DNA from: Gemmatimonadota bacterium
Lineage (GTDB): Bacteria > Gemmatimonadota > Gemmatimonadetes > Longimicrobiales > Gaopeijiaceae
Length of the DNA stretch: 64,000 nucleotides
Assembly: GCA_041390125.1 (NCBI GenBank)
Contig: JAWKQN010000016.1
Span: 40,711-104,710 of the forward strand
Direction: 5' to 3'
The translations under genes were made by a program, and so were the position numbers. This document shows, piece after piece, positions 15,906 through 24,531 of the stretch. Position 1 is the first letter of the stretch. The number at the start of each line of letters is the position of its first letter. A model generated the notes under the pieces. The model was not told the DNA's origin and did no database searches. It saw only the letters and a program-made list of their open reading frames with translations.

Positions 15906-17411
15906 CTACCGCTCCACCGTCAGCACCCGCCCGGGCAGCGCGCGGTAGTCCACGCCTTCCACCCGCTGGCTCGTGCGGCCTCCGGGCGTGAGCACCGTCA
16001 CCTCCACATCCACGCGCTCGATCCCCGCGGGCAGGCCCACGTGCACCGGCGCGGCGCCCTGCGAACAATAGCCGCCGCCCGTGTCCACGAGCCGCGACCC
16101 CAGGAGTCGGTCCGTACCGGACTCGAAGACCCGCACCTCCGCACCCGCGCGCGTATGGCGGCCGCTGGGATCGAGCACGCGCACCTGGACGGAGCGCTCC
16201 GCGCGCTCGGCCGGGAGCAGGTTCCGGAGCAGGGGATGCGTCCCCACACCGGGGTCGTTGTTGGCGAGCGCCAGGTCCAGATCGCCGTCCGCGTCGTAGT
16301 CCGCCCAGCGCACGCCGTGGCTCGCGCCCTTGGTCAGGATCAGCGCGGGCGTGGCGTCCGCGAAGGTGCCCTGGACGTTGCGGAACAGGTGGTCGGGCGC
16401 CTCGGGCTCGTCTCCCAGGAACGCGGCCACGAAGACGTCCGGCCACCCGTCGTTGTCGTAGTCGCCCCAGGCGGCCGTGGTGCTGTGATGGTCGGCGGCA
16501 ACCGGCGTGCCCTGCGCCACTTCGGTGAACGTGCCGTCCCCGTTGTTGCGCCAGATGGCATCCGGGCCGTAGTTGGCCACGAACAGGTCCAGGTCCCCGT
16601 CGTTGTCGTAGTCGGTGACGTCCGGCCCCACACCGCCGATCTCCTCGGAGCGCTCGCCGCCGTCCATGCCCAGCTCGGCGGCCACGTCCGTGAAGGTCCC
16701 GCCGTCGTTCCGGTAGAAGCCGTCCGCGTCCCCGTTCTGGTTGGCCACGAAGGCGTCGAGGTCCCCGTCCTGGTCGAAGTCCGCCCAGGCCACTCCGACC
16801 GTGCGGCGGGGATCGCCGATCCCGGTCTCCTCCGTCACGTCGGTGAAGGTCTGACCGTCGTTGCGGTAGAGGCGATTGGGGCCGTCGCGCAGCGCCACGA
16901 AGAGATCGACGTCCCCATCCTGGTCGATGTCGATCCAGGAGGTCTGACGAGTCGTCCCGTCGACGGAGACGCCGAGCTGCCCCGTGACGTCCGTGAAGTG
17001 CGTCCCGTCTCCGTCATTGCGGTAGATGCGGTCGGTGCCGCCCCCGGCGGGGAAGCCGATGTAGACGTCCAGATGGCCGTCCCCGTCGAAGTCCCCCCAG
17101 GACGCCACGCGCGTGTCCTCGGGGCTGGCCAGCCCGACGTCGGCGGCCACGTCGGTGAAGGTCCCGGCGTCGTTGCGGTAGAGACGGTCGGGCCCGTTGC
17201 GGAAGCCCACGAACAGGTCCAGATCGCCGTCGTTGTCGAAATCGATGAACGCGTTGGGCTGCGCCCCCGAAGCGGAGAACAGCTCCGGTTGCACGGACTC
17301 GAACGTGGGCGGGAAGTCCGGGTCACGCTCCTCCAGCGTGCCCTGCTCGGCCGCGCAGGCGGCCAGCAGCAGGGACGCGCAGAGCGCGAGGCCCTCCCGC
17401 CCGCGGCTCAC
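15906..17411 (-). CDS. Exported FG-GAP/VCBS repeat protein with ASPIC/UnbV C terminus
   Basis: This is a 501-residue lipoprotein-like protein (lipobox LAAC about residue 19) of the CRTAC1 type. At least seven repeats carry the Ca-binding loop DxDxDGDLD, for example DFDNDGDLDLFVGF and DYDADGDLDLALAN, forming a seven-bladed propeller. The C-terminal roughly 100 residues (VQVRVLDPSGRHTRAGAEVR, then YCSQGAAPVHVGLP and VTVLTPGGRTSQRVEGV) form an ASPIC/UnbV domain. Function is probably extracellular carbohydrate or protein binding. The GTG start overlaps the M24 peptidase stop (GTGA), so it is the last gene of a coupled three-gene operon with the peptidase and acetamidase-like genes. Confidence 0.88.
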   Translation of the reverse strand: MSRGREGLALCASLLLAACAAEQGTLEERDPDFPPTFESVQPELFSASGAQPNAFIDFDNDGDLDLFVGFRNGPDRLYRNDAGTFTDVAADVGLASPEDTRVASWGDFDGDGHLDVYIGFPAGGGTDRIYRNDGDGTHFTDVTGQLGVSVDGTTRQTSWIDIDQDGDVDLFVALRDGPNRLYRNDGQTFTDVTEETGIGDPRRTVGVAWADFDQDGDLDAFVANQNGDADGFYRNDGGTFTDVAAELGMDGGERSEEIGGVGPDVTDYDNDGDLDLFVANYGPDAIWRNNGDGTFTEVAQGTPVAADHHSTTAAWGDYDNDGWPDVFVAAFLGDEPEAPDHLFRNVQGTFADATPALILTKGASHGVRWADYDADGDLDLALANNDPGVGTHPLLRNLLPAERAERSVQVRVLDPSGRHTRAGAEVRVFESGTDRLLGSRLVDTGGGYCSQGAAPVHVGLPAGIERVDVEVTVLTPGGRTSQRVEGVDYRALPGRVLTVER

Positions 17412-18700
17412 GCCACCCCCGCGAAGGGAGTGTCGAGCGAGGTCGACTGCGGCGTGAACAGCTTCGCGCCCTGCTCGGTGACGTACATGCAGTCCTCCAG
17501 GCGCACACCGAACTCACCCGGGATGTAGATGCCGGGCTCGTCGCTGAAGGTCATGCCCACCGCGAGCGGCAGCGTGTTCCCGCGCACCAGGTACGGCCAC
17601 TCGTGGCCGTCCATGCCGATCCCGTGGCCCACGCGGTGCGTGAAGTAGGCGTAGTCGGGCCCGTAGCCGGCGTCGGAGATGACCTTGCGCGCGGCCGCGT
17701 CCACGTCCTCGCAGGGCACACCGAGCTGCGCGGCCTCCAGCGCGGCCGTCTGGGCCGCCAACTCGATCTCGAAGACGTCCCGCATCTTCTGTGTGGGCTG
17801 GCCCAGCACGAAGGTACGGCTCATGTCGGAGCGGTATCCCTCCACGCCGCAGCCGCCGTCGATCAGGAGGATGGTCCCCTCCCGGATCACCTGCGGGGTG
17901 CGCGAGCCGTGCGGCAGCGCAGCGTATTCGCCCGTCTGCACGCTGGCGCCGCCGGAGAAGCCTTGGCGCTCGTGCGCCATCGACACCAGGCGCCCGAAGT
18001 CGGATTGGGTCATGCCCTCTTCCATCGACTCGTAGGCGGCCTTGTAGGCCCGCAACGTCACGTCGTTGGCGAGCTGCATGAGCTCGAGCTCGTGCGCGTC
18101 CTTGTGGATGCGGCATCCGGCGCTGATCGGGGTGCCGCTGGTGATCTCCAGCGCGGGGGCGGCCTGGGCCACGCCGTTGGAGAACACGAACCGCACCGTC
18201 TCTTCCACGCCGAGGCGTCCGGTGGCGATGCCGCGGTCGCGCAGCCCCTGGGCCACGAGCGCGTAGGGGTCGCCGTCCTCGTGCCACGTCAGCACTTCGC
18301 TGTCGGCGTCGAAGGGGCCGTCCGCCAGCTGCTCGCGGGCGCGGTCCTCCTCGAAGAAGGGACAGACCACGAAGGGCGTTCCGGTGCGGGGGATGATCAG
18401 CGCGAGCAGCCGCTCGGACAGCCCCCACTGGATGCCGGAGAAGTACACGAGCGACGTCCCGCCCGTGAGCATCAACGCGTCGATGCGGTTGTCCGCCATG
18501 AGGCGGCGCGCCTTCTCCATCCGGCCCGCCCGCTCCTCGCGGGTGATGGGGCGCGCCTGGTCCCGCACGGACGTGAGCGCCGCGATGGGGGCGGGCACGT
18601 CCTGCGAGGCCGCCTCGCGGGTCTGCGATTCTGCGCCCTGACAGGCGGTGCCGGCGAGCGCCGCGGAGGAGACACCCAGGAAGGAGCGACGAGAGATCAT
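17408..18700 (-). CDS. Exported M24 (Xaa-Pro-type) metallopeptidase
   Basis: This is a 430-residue M24-family peptidase with a twin-arginine signal (ISRRSFLGVSSAALAG) and a lipobox-like TAC at residues about 18-20, so it is exported folded. The pita-bread domain shows the metal ligands: Asp in LIDGG, Asp in YRSDMSRTF, His in HRVGHGIGMDGHE, Glu in FSDEPGIYIP and Glu in GVRLEDCMYV. It would cleave Xaa-Pro or remove N-terminal residues from small peptides; creatinase-like activity is an alternative in the same family. It overlaps the acetamidase gene upstream (ATGA) and the CRTAC1-like gene downstream. Confidence 0.92.
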   Translation of the reverse strand: MISRRSFLGVSSAALAGTACQGAESQTREAASQDVPAPIAALTSVRDQARPITREERAGRMEKARRLMADNRIDALMLTGGTSLVYFSGIQWGLSERLLALIIPRTGTPFVVCPFFEEDRAREQLADGPFDADSEVLTWHEDGDPYALVAQGLRDRGIATGRLGVEETVRFVFSNGVAQAAPALEITSGTPISAGCRIHKDAHELELMQLANDVTLRAYKAAYESMEEGMTQSDFGRLVSMAHERQGFSGGASVQTGEYAALPHGSRTPQVIREGTILLIDGGCGVEGYRSDMSRTFVLGQPTQKMRDVFEIELAAQTAALEAAQLGVPCEDVDAAARKVISDAGYGPDYAYFTHRVGHGIGMDGHEWPYLVRGNTLPLAVGMTFSDEPGIYIPGEFGVRLEDCMYVTEQGAKLFTPQSTSLDTPFAGVA

Positions 18701-19731
18701 GGTTCGCTACCCGCGTTGAAGATGGACTTCGGGATCATGACGTGGACGCCGACCTTCTGGTCGACGAGCTGGGTGATGCGGAGATCGCAGGCCAGGCTGA
18801 CGAGGCGGTACGCCTCGCCCGTGTCCACGCCCCAGCGGTCGTGGATCAGCTCGGTGGCCTGGCGGATGGCGATGCGCGTGGCCTCGGTGAGGTCTTCATC
18901 CGCGCCCATGGCGATCCAGTGCGTCTGGGTCTCGGCCCGCGGCCACTCGATGCTGTGGTCCTTGTGCACGATCAGCTGGACCAGGCCGCGCAGGGAGGTC
19001 TCGATGGCGGTCTGGTTGACTTCGCCGTCCCCCTGGGCGGCGTGGCCGTCGCCGATCTCGAAGAGCGCGCCCGGCACGTGCACCGGGATGTAGAGCGACG
19101 TGCCCGCGACCAGCTCGCGGTTGTCGATGTTGCCGGCGTGGATCCAGGGCGGCACCGAGCTCCACCGTCCGGCGTCCGGCGGCGGAGCCACACCCATGCT
19201 GCCGAAGAAGGGCCGGAGCGGGATATGGATGCCGGGCTGGAATTCGGCCATCATGCGTTCCCGGTCCAGCCGGAAGATGCGGGTGCGCTCCTCCGGGCAG
19301 AGCTCGCGCATGAAGCCGCTGCAGCCGTTGTAGCCGTAGGCGATCGGCAGGTCCACCGTCAGGATGCGGACCTCCAGGACATCTCCCGGCTCGGCGCCCT
19401 CGACGAAGACGGGCCCCGTCAGGATGTGGCCCCCCGGCCCCCGGTCGGTCACCACCTCGGTGACGTCGCGCAGGTTGATCTGGACTTCGTCCGGTGGGAT
19501 GCCCGCGGCCTCCAGGCGCTCCGGGGTGGACGTCAGGAGGGTGGAGACGTCCACGATGTCCCCGGACCGGATCCGGAGCACCGGGGCGGCCTCCGCCCAG
19601 TAGTAGCCCCAGGCCACGGTCCGGGGCGTGGCGTCCAGGCGGTGGACCATCGGGGTGGAGGACGCCTCCTGGGCCGACAGTCGGGCCGGCAGGAGCGTCC
19701 CGAGCAGCAGGAGCGGCAGGACGAGGCGCAT
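18697..19731 (-). CDS. Exported acetamidase/formamidase family protein
   Basis: This is a 344-residue protein of the FmdA/AmdA family, which hydrolyses formamide, acetamide or related amides to ammonia and acid. Unlike the cytoplasmic enzymes it has a Sec signal peptide (MRLVLPLLLLGTLLPARLSA). Family features are the metal-binding and core segments NIDNRELVAGTSLYIPVHVP, GDGHAAQGDGEVNQTAIE and the C-terminal LVSLACDLRITQLVDQKVGVHVMIP. The start is the ATG at 19731, twelve codons inside the longer frame, because it begins the signal peptide. It is the first gene of the overlapping operon with the M24 peptidase (ATGA at 18697-18700) and CRTAC1-like protein. Confidence 0.88.
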   Translation of the reverse strand: MRLVLPLLLLGTLLPARLSAQEASSTPMVHRLDATPRTVAWGYYWAEAAPVLRIRSGDIVDVSTLLTSTPERLEAAGIPPDEVQINLRDVTEVVTDRGPGGHILTGPVFVEGAEPGDVLEVRILTVDLPIAYGYNGCSGFMRELCPEERTRIFRLDRERMMAEFQPGIHIPLRPFFGSMGVAPPPDAGRWSSVPPWIHAGNIDNRELVAGTSLYIPVHVPGALFEIGDGHAAQGDGEVNQTAIETSLRGLVQLIVHKDHSIEWPRAETQTHWIAMGADEDLTEATRIAIRQATELIHDRWGVDTGEAYRLVSLACDLRITQLVDQKVGVHVMIPKSIFNAGSEP

Positions 19732-20075
19732 CCCGCCAGTATGCTCGGGGCGGGGGGGACGCGGCAACTTCCGGGGGGACCGGGGCCGGGGTCTGGGGCT
19801 GGCCGAGCCTTGGACGGAGGCTGACCGGCCGGGTCAGGGCTGCCGATGTCGTCCACCGCCAGGGGCCAAGGACCCCCGCCGAATCTCCTTTGTGCTCGCC
19901 GGACGACTGGTGGGCGCCAAGCGGAGGCGCGTCCTTTGATCGAAGAAGCTTGCCTCGGTTCAGCCGCGCTGGTAAGACGTCTACAGGTAATCGTCAAGGG
20001 ACCTCGCCCCCCTCCTGCGAGCCGTTGACCATCGGGTTGCCGCGACCTGTTCACCGCCTGGTGAGGTGATTCGCC
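19732..20075. other. Divergent promoter region
   Basis: These 344 bases lie between the acetamidase operon (minus) and a propeller lipoprotein (plus). No open frame is convincing. A TTGACC at 20025-20030 could be a -35 element for the plus-strand gene, with only a weak -10 (TGTTCA) 17 bases later. Promoters for both directions must lie here. Confidence 0.4.
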
Positions 20076-21155
20076 ATGCGCGCTCGCTCATTCGCTTCGC
20101 TGCGAAAGACGTTCTCTACCATTCTCTTTGTAGTCGTCACGGTCTCAGGTTGCCAGAGTGTCGAGGCACAGTCTTCGCGCGCTGTTCATCGGGAGCGTCC
20201 CGCAGCAATCCGCCTCGTTCCGGTAGTCAGGCTGGACCCGAACGCATCGCCGTTCGGTCCAACAACACGGATTCTCTGGCACCGCGGAAACTACCTCATC
20301 GTCGACGAACGCAAGGGCCACGAGGTCTTTGTCTTTGATGCGCAAGGCGAATTCCTGACCGGTGTGGGGCGTCAAGGACGAGGTCCGGGGGAGTTCAGCG
20401 ACATCATCGCGCTTGGGGTCGGAGCGGCGGATTCCGTGGTCCTCTTCGACCGTGGTAATCTGAGAATGATCGTGCTTGACCCTACCTACAGAGTGGCTCG
20501 CGAAGAGCCGCTGCCATTTGTTCCCGAGAAGAATGCGCTCCTCGGGGTCGCGGGGGGCGCGATGCTCGTCGCGACCGCATCCGGGTTTCGCACCGGCGAT
20601 GTCGCCGGGGTGTCGCTGATCGGGAGCAGGGGTGAGGTAATGTGGACTGCTCCGGATCGAACCTACTCGAGCGGCGGCTACGTTCGGGGAGTGGACTTCG
20701 CGCCGTCCACCGCCGGCCACGCCTGGGTGTTGAACAACCCCGACTACACTCTCCGGCGAATCGACCTGCGTACGGGGGCCAGCATAGGTGCGACGCTTGA
20801 ACTCGCTGGCCCCGACTGGGCTTCCTTCACCCGGGGCGGAGGACCGCCGAGCTTCGGTCTGGGTGTGGGCGAGGACGCGACGAACAGGGTGTGGACCATC
20901 ATCAGGATGCCTCAAGAAGTGTCCCCTCGCCCCCTTCCGCCCGACGCTCCCTATCCTACCGAAGGCCCTGCAGGAATCTTCGATCTGGTGATCGAGGTCG
21001 TCGACGCGAGTCGCGGAGCCGTCATTGCACAGTCGCGCCTGGACGACTTCCCGGGAGGGTTGTTGGGTCGGGGGCCCGTCGCCGGGTCCATGAGGGTATT
21101 CACGTACGACGATGAAATGGGTGCGGTCGTTGTGTGGGACGCGTTCGTCAACTAG
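20076..21155 (+). CDS. 6-bladed beta-propeller lipoprotein
   Basis: This is a 359-residue exported protein. The signal STILFVVVTVSGCQ ends in a lipobox (SGC). Propeller motifs follow: GNYLIVDERKGHEVFVFDAQ, then VGRQGRGPGEFSDIIALGV with the family GxGPGEF signature, and later GVGEDATNRVWTIIRMP. No catalytic residues are evident; members may sense or bind extracellular ligands. GAGGTG lies about nine bases before the ATG. It is paralogous in type to the genes at 8626 and 34656 and stands alone, followed by 222 bases with no recognisable gene before the convergent flavin reductase. Confidence 0.8.
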   Translation: MRARSFASLRKTFSTILFVVVTVSGCQSVEAQSSRAVHRERPAAIRLVPVVRLDPNASPFGPTTRILWHRGNYLIVDERKGHEVFVFDAQGEFLTGVGRQGRGPGEFSDIIALGVGAADSVVLFDRGNLRMIVLDPTYRVAREEPLPFVPEKNALLGVAGGAMLVATASGFRTGDVAGVSLIGSRGEVMWTAPDRTYSSGGYVRGVDFAPSTAGHAWVLNNPDYTLRRIDLRTGASIGATLELAGPDWASFTRGGGPPSFGLGVGEDATNRVWTIIRMPQEVSPRPLPPDAPYPTEGPAGIFDLVIEVVDASRGAVIAQSRLDDFPGGLLGRGPVAGSMRVFTYDDEMGAVVVWDAFVN

Positions 21156-21377
21156 TTGGTCTGTTCCCGAAGCTGAGTGAACGCGGATACCGCCTCACCC
21201 ACGATGGCCGGGAGTTGCAGGTCTTCGAATGCGGAGCCGACCGGCCCATCCTGAGCATCGCGATCTCGGTTCCGATTGGGAGTGCGCTGAGGACTGTCAT
21301 CGGTGATCACAGTGTACGACACGTTTCATAGGTAACGAGCACTCGAGAACAACGGAGGCGCGGAGCTGGAGTGCTGT

Positions 21378-22775
21378 CTACTCCAGCGCCAAGAACAGGT
21401 TGTTCAGCGATTCCGCCAGGGTGGGATGGGCGAACACCCCATCCCGGAGCGCCGTGAACGGCAGGTCCGCCACCATGGCCATCTGCAGGACGCTCATCAC
21501 CTCGCCGCCTTCGATCCCGAGGATGGCCGCGCCCAGGACCCGGTCGGTCCCGGCGTCCACCACGGCCTTCATGAACCCGCGGGTCTCGTCCGTCTCCACG
21601 GCGCGCGCCACACGCTCCATCGGGAGCTTCGCGACCCGGATGTCCCGCCCCTGCTTCCGGGCATCGGCCTCCGTCAGGCCCACGCGCCCGAGCTGGGGGT
21701 CCGTGAACATCACGTAGGGCAGCAGGCGACCCGCCCGGGTCACGGACCCGTCGCCGAGCAGCTGCGACTCGACCACGCGGTAGTCGTCGTAGGAGATGTG
21801 GGTGAACGGAGGCGCGCCGGTGATGTCGCCCAGCGCCCAGACGTTCTCCACCCCGGTCCGGCAGCGATCGTCCACAGGGATGAAGCCGCGCGCGTCCGGC
21901 TCCAGACCGGTGTGCTCGAGGCCGAGACCATCGGCGTTTGACCTGCGGCCGATGGCCACCAGCAGGTGGCTTCCCAGCACCGTGTCGCCCCCTTCCAGGT
22001 GCAACGCGATGCCACCGTCGGGACCGACGCCGACGCGTTCGGCAGGTGTGTCCAGCCGGAGGTCGATCCCCTCGTCCCGCAGGATGTCGGCGAGCGCGTC
22101 CGAGACGTCCTCGTCCTCGCGCGCGACGAGACGCGCGCCGCCCTCCACGATCGTGACGGCGGCGCCGAAGCGCCGGAACATCTGGCCGAACTCGAGCCCG
22201 ATGAACCCGCCCCCGAGGACGATCAGGTGCTCCGGCACCTCCGCGAGCTCCATGATCGACGTGGAGGTCAGATACGGGACACGGTCCAGGCCGGGGAGGT
22301 CGGGGATCCGCGTGCGGGTGCCGGCGTTGATGAAGACGTGCTCGGCGGCGAAGCGGCGAGCGGGCACGCCCTCGCCATCCGTCTCCGCGTCGTGGACGGA
22401 GACCGCGCGCGGGCCCGTGAAGCGCGCCACGCCGGGGACCAGCTCGAGCGTATCGTGCTTCGTCAGCCCGCGCTCGCTGCTGCCGCTCCACGCGTCCACG
22501 ATCGCCCGTTTCCGGGCGCGCACGGCCGCCAGGTCCACGGTGACCTCCCCCGCGTGCACGCCGTAGTCGCGGGCGCGCCGGGCCAGGTGCGCGACCCGCG
22601 CGCTGGCCACCATGGTCTTGGTGGGCGTGCAGCCCTCTACCACGCACGTCCCGCCCACGCGTCCCTTCTCGACGACGACCACCCGCCATCCGGCCTTGGC
22701 CAGCGCGCCGGCCAGCGGCTTCCCGGCCTGGCCTGTTCCGATGATGAGGGCGTCACAGGGCTCGGGCTGGGTCAT
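21378..22775 (-). CDS. Class I pyridine nucleotide-disulfide oxidoreductase (MerA-like)
   Basis: This is a 465-residue FAD- and NAD(P)H-dependent oxidoreductase of the mercuric reductase/lipoamide dehydrogenase class. The FAD-binding motif IIGTGQAGKPLAGALA is followed by the redox-active pair in GTCVVEGCTPTKTMVAS. The NAD(P)H-binding GGGFIGLEF comes next, and then the second FAD motif VWALGDIT. The C-terminal dimer domain ends FAHPTLAESLNNLF with the catalytic His. It lacks the N-terminal HMA domain and the C-terminal Cys pair of true mercuric reductases, and no mer genes are near, so a thiol, quinone or unknown substrate is more likely. The start MTQPEPC was chosen over a long non-coding-looking extension. 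Confidence 0.88.
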   Translation of the reverse strand: MTQPEPCDALIIGTGQAGKPLAGALAKAGWRVVVVEKGRVGGTCVVEGCTPTKTMVASARVAHLARRARDYGVHAGEVTVDLAAVRARKRAIVDAWSGSSERGLTKHDTLELVPGVARFTGPRAVSVHDAETDGEGVPARRFAAEHVFINAGTRTRIPDLPGLDRVPYLTSTSIMELAEVPEHLIVLGGGFIGLEFGQMFRRFGAAVTIVEGGARLVAREDEDVSDALADILRDEGIDLRLDTPAERVGVGPDGGIALHLEGGDTVLGSHLLVAIGRRSNADGLGLEHTGLEPDARGFIPVDDRCRTGVENVWALGDITGAPPFTHISYDDYRVVESQLLGDGSVTRAGRLLPYVMFTDPQLGRVGLTEADARKQGRDIRVAKLPMERVARAVETDETRGFMKAVVDAGTDRVLGAAILGIEGGEVMSVLQMAMVADLPFTALRDGVFAHPTLAESLNNLFLALE

Positions 22776-22987
22776 GGTCGTCGGCTCGCTCGGATCGGGG
22801 GAGGGGGCCACGGAGGCCGTGGGGGCTCCACGGCGTGGGGTCCTCCGAGGCACCGGTGTCCAATTCTGTGGGGGGTGGATGGGTTCCTGGCGCAGTCGGC
22901 CGCCGCCTTCGCGGTTCGGGGGCTCGACGGCAACGCGGCTGGACCAGACGCCTTGCGGTGTCGGAGTTCGGCACGCCATATTGATCA

Positions 22988-23005
22988 GATATAGTTTACT
23001 AAATC
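22988..23005. promoter_or_regulatory. AT-rich near-palindrome at an ATPase gene start
   Basis: GATATAGTTTACTAAATC matches its own reverse complement at 14 of 18 positions (GATwTAGTwwACTAwATC). It lies 15 bases before the ATG at 23020, inside a short AT-rich patch that is unique in this otherwise GC-rich window. The position suggests an operator overlapping the -10 region. No binding protein is identified; autoregulation is one possibility. Confidence 0.55.
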
Positions 23006-23019
23006 ATGCTCGACCAATT

Positions 23020-24513
23020 ATGCCGATCCACCCGATGGGCGACATGATCGGCCGCGAGGCCGAATGGCGGCAACTGGTGGACTTCGCCACCAGCGGAGAG
23101 CGTGCGGCCAGTCTGGGTCTGGTCTGGGGCCGGCGGCGCATCGGTAAGTCCTTCCTGCTCCAGGGCCTGGCCGAGCAGACGCAGGGCTTCTACTACCATG
23201 CCGTGCGCGGATCGAGCGGTGAATCCCTGCAGGATCTCGGAAGGCACCTCGGGACGCACGTAAGGTCCATCGCTCCCCTCGCGTTCGGATCATGGGACGA
23301 CGCCATCGGTGCCTTGATGGACCTGGGGAATCGCCGGGAGACGCTCGTCGTCCTGGATGAGTTCCCCTACATGCTGGAGCACACGCCGGCACTGGACTCC
23401 CTGGTGCAGAGGGCGTACGCGCCCCGGGCGGGCACACGACGGGAGACCCGGACCCGTCTGGTCCTGTGCGGATCGGCCCTGAGCGTCATGGGACAGCTCC
23501 TCACCGGAACCGCGCCCCTGCGGGGTCGAGCCTCGCTCGACCTCAGGCTGCAACCGTTCGACTTCCGCACCGCGCGTCTGCTGCACGGAATCGATCATCT
23601 GGAGACCGCGGTCCTGACCTACGCGGTCATCGGTGGGGTCGCCGCGTACGCTCGGGAGATGGTGGGACACGATCTTCCCACCGGCCCCCACGATTTCGAC
23701 CGTTGGGTTTCGCTCCGTGTGCTCTCTCCGACCTCACCCCTGTTCGGCGAAGTGGACCTGTTGTTCGCAGACGACCCCACGCTGTCGAAGGCGCGCAAGC
23801 CGAACCTCTACCACTCGACGCTCGCCGGTGTGGCACTCGGCAACCACGCCTGGAGTTCGCTGACGAACTACGTGAAGATCCCTGGCGGCTCCCTCTCCAG
23901 CGTGGTGTCGGCCCTCGTGTCTGCCGATTTCATCACCGAGGTGCAGGACCCGGTGCGGGACAACCGTCCGACCTACCAGCCGGCCGATCCTCTGATTCGC
24001 TTCCACTACACCATCCTCCGTCGCCACCAGGCCAGGTTGCGCCGCCACGGTGCGGACATCGATGCGCTTTGGGCGGAACTCACCCCTACGTTCCGCTCTC
24101 AGGTCCTGGGGCCGTGCTTCGAGTCGATGGCCCGGTCGTGGACGATGCACTTCGCCAGCCACGACACGCTTGGAGGTGCACCCGTCCACGTCGGACCCAC
24201 GACGTTGTCCGTCACCAACGGTGATACCGGCGCGACAGAGCAACGAGAGCTCGACGTGGTGGTGGCGGGTGGAGATGCCGAGACCCCGAGCGGCCGAACG
24301 GTGACGGCGATCGGCGAGGCGAAGGTTGGCGAACGGCTCTCACTCCGACACCTGCGGCGACTCGAGGAGGCGCGGAGAGCGCTGGGGGAGACCGCCGCGT
24401 CCGCCAAGCTGCTGCTGTTCGGGCAGCACTTCGACCCCGACCTCCTCCGGGCTGACGGGGACCGCGACGACCTGGAGATCGTCGACCTGGCACGGCTCTA
24501 CGAAGGCGAATAG
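23020..24513 (+). CDS. AAA-type ATPase, COG1672/DUF234 family
   Basis: This is a 497-residue protein of the archaeal-ATPase type. The N-terminal P-loop domain has MIGREAEWRQL, Walker A WGRRRIGKSFLL (about residues 38-49), Walker B TLVVLDEFPYM (about 108-118) and the sensor-like VLCGSALSVMG. A winged-helix-like middle (PGGSLSSVVSALVSADFI) and the C-terminal DUF234 region follow. That region has a nuclease-like core with E-x-D-V-V and GEAKVGERLS (about 428-437), recalling PD-(D/E)xK folds. Function of the family is unknown; mobility or DNA-linked roles have been suggested. ATGs at 23035 and 23044 are alternative starts. An AT-rich palindrome precedes it. Confidence 0.85.
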   Translation: MPIHPMGDMIGREAEWRQLVDFATSGERAASLGLVWGRRRIGKSFLLQGLAEQTQGFYYHAVRGSSGESLQDLGRHLGTHVRSIAPLAFGSWDDAIGALMDLGNRRETLVVLDEFPYMLEHTPALDSLVQRAYAPRAGTRRETRTRLVLCGSALSVMGQLLTGTAPLRGRASLDLRLQPFDFRTARLLHGIDHLETAVLTYAVIGGVAAYAREMVGHDLPTGPHDFDRWVSLRVLSPTSPLFGEVDLLFADDPTLSKARKPNLYHSTLAGVALGNHAWSSLTNYVKIPGGSLSSVVSALVSADFITEVQDPVRDNRPTYQPADPLIRFHYTILRRHQARLRRHGADIDALWAELTPTFRSQVLGPCFESMARSWTMHFASHDTLGGAPVHVGPTTLSVTNGDTGATEQRELDVVVAGGDAETPSGRTVTAIGEAKVGERLSLRHLRRLEEARRALGETAASAKLLLFGQHFDPDLLRADGDRDDLEIVDLARLYEGE

Positions 24514-24531
24514 CGGCGAATCGCCCCGACG

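Noticed and set aside
21378..22775. Mercury resistance operon
   Set aside because: The flavoprotein has the CxxxxC redox pair but no HMA domain or C-terminal Cys pair, and no merR, merT or merP gene is nearby.
23020..24513. Defence system built around the COG1672 ATPase
   Set aside because: The ATPase has no coupled nuclease, methylase or sensor gene; neighbours are a convergent outer-membrane-type gene and a divergent metabolic enzyme.
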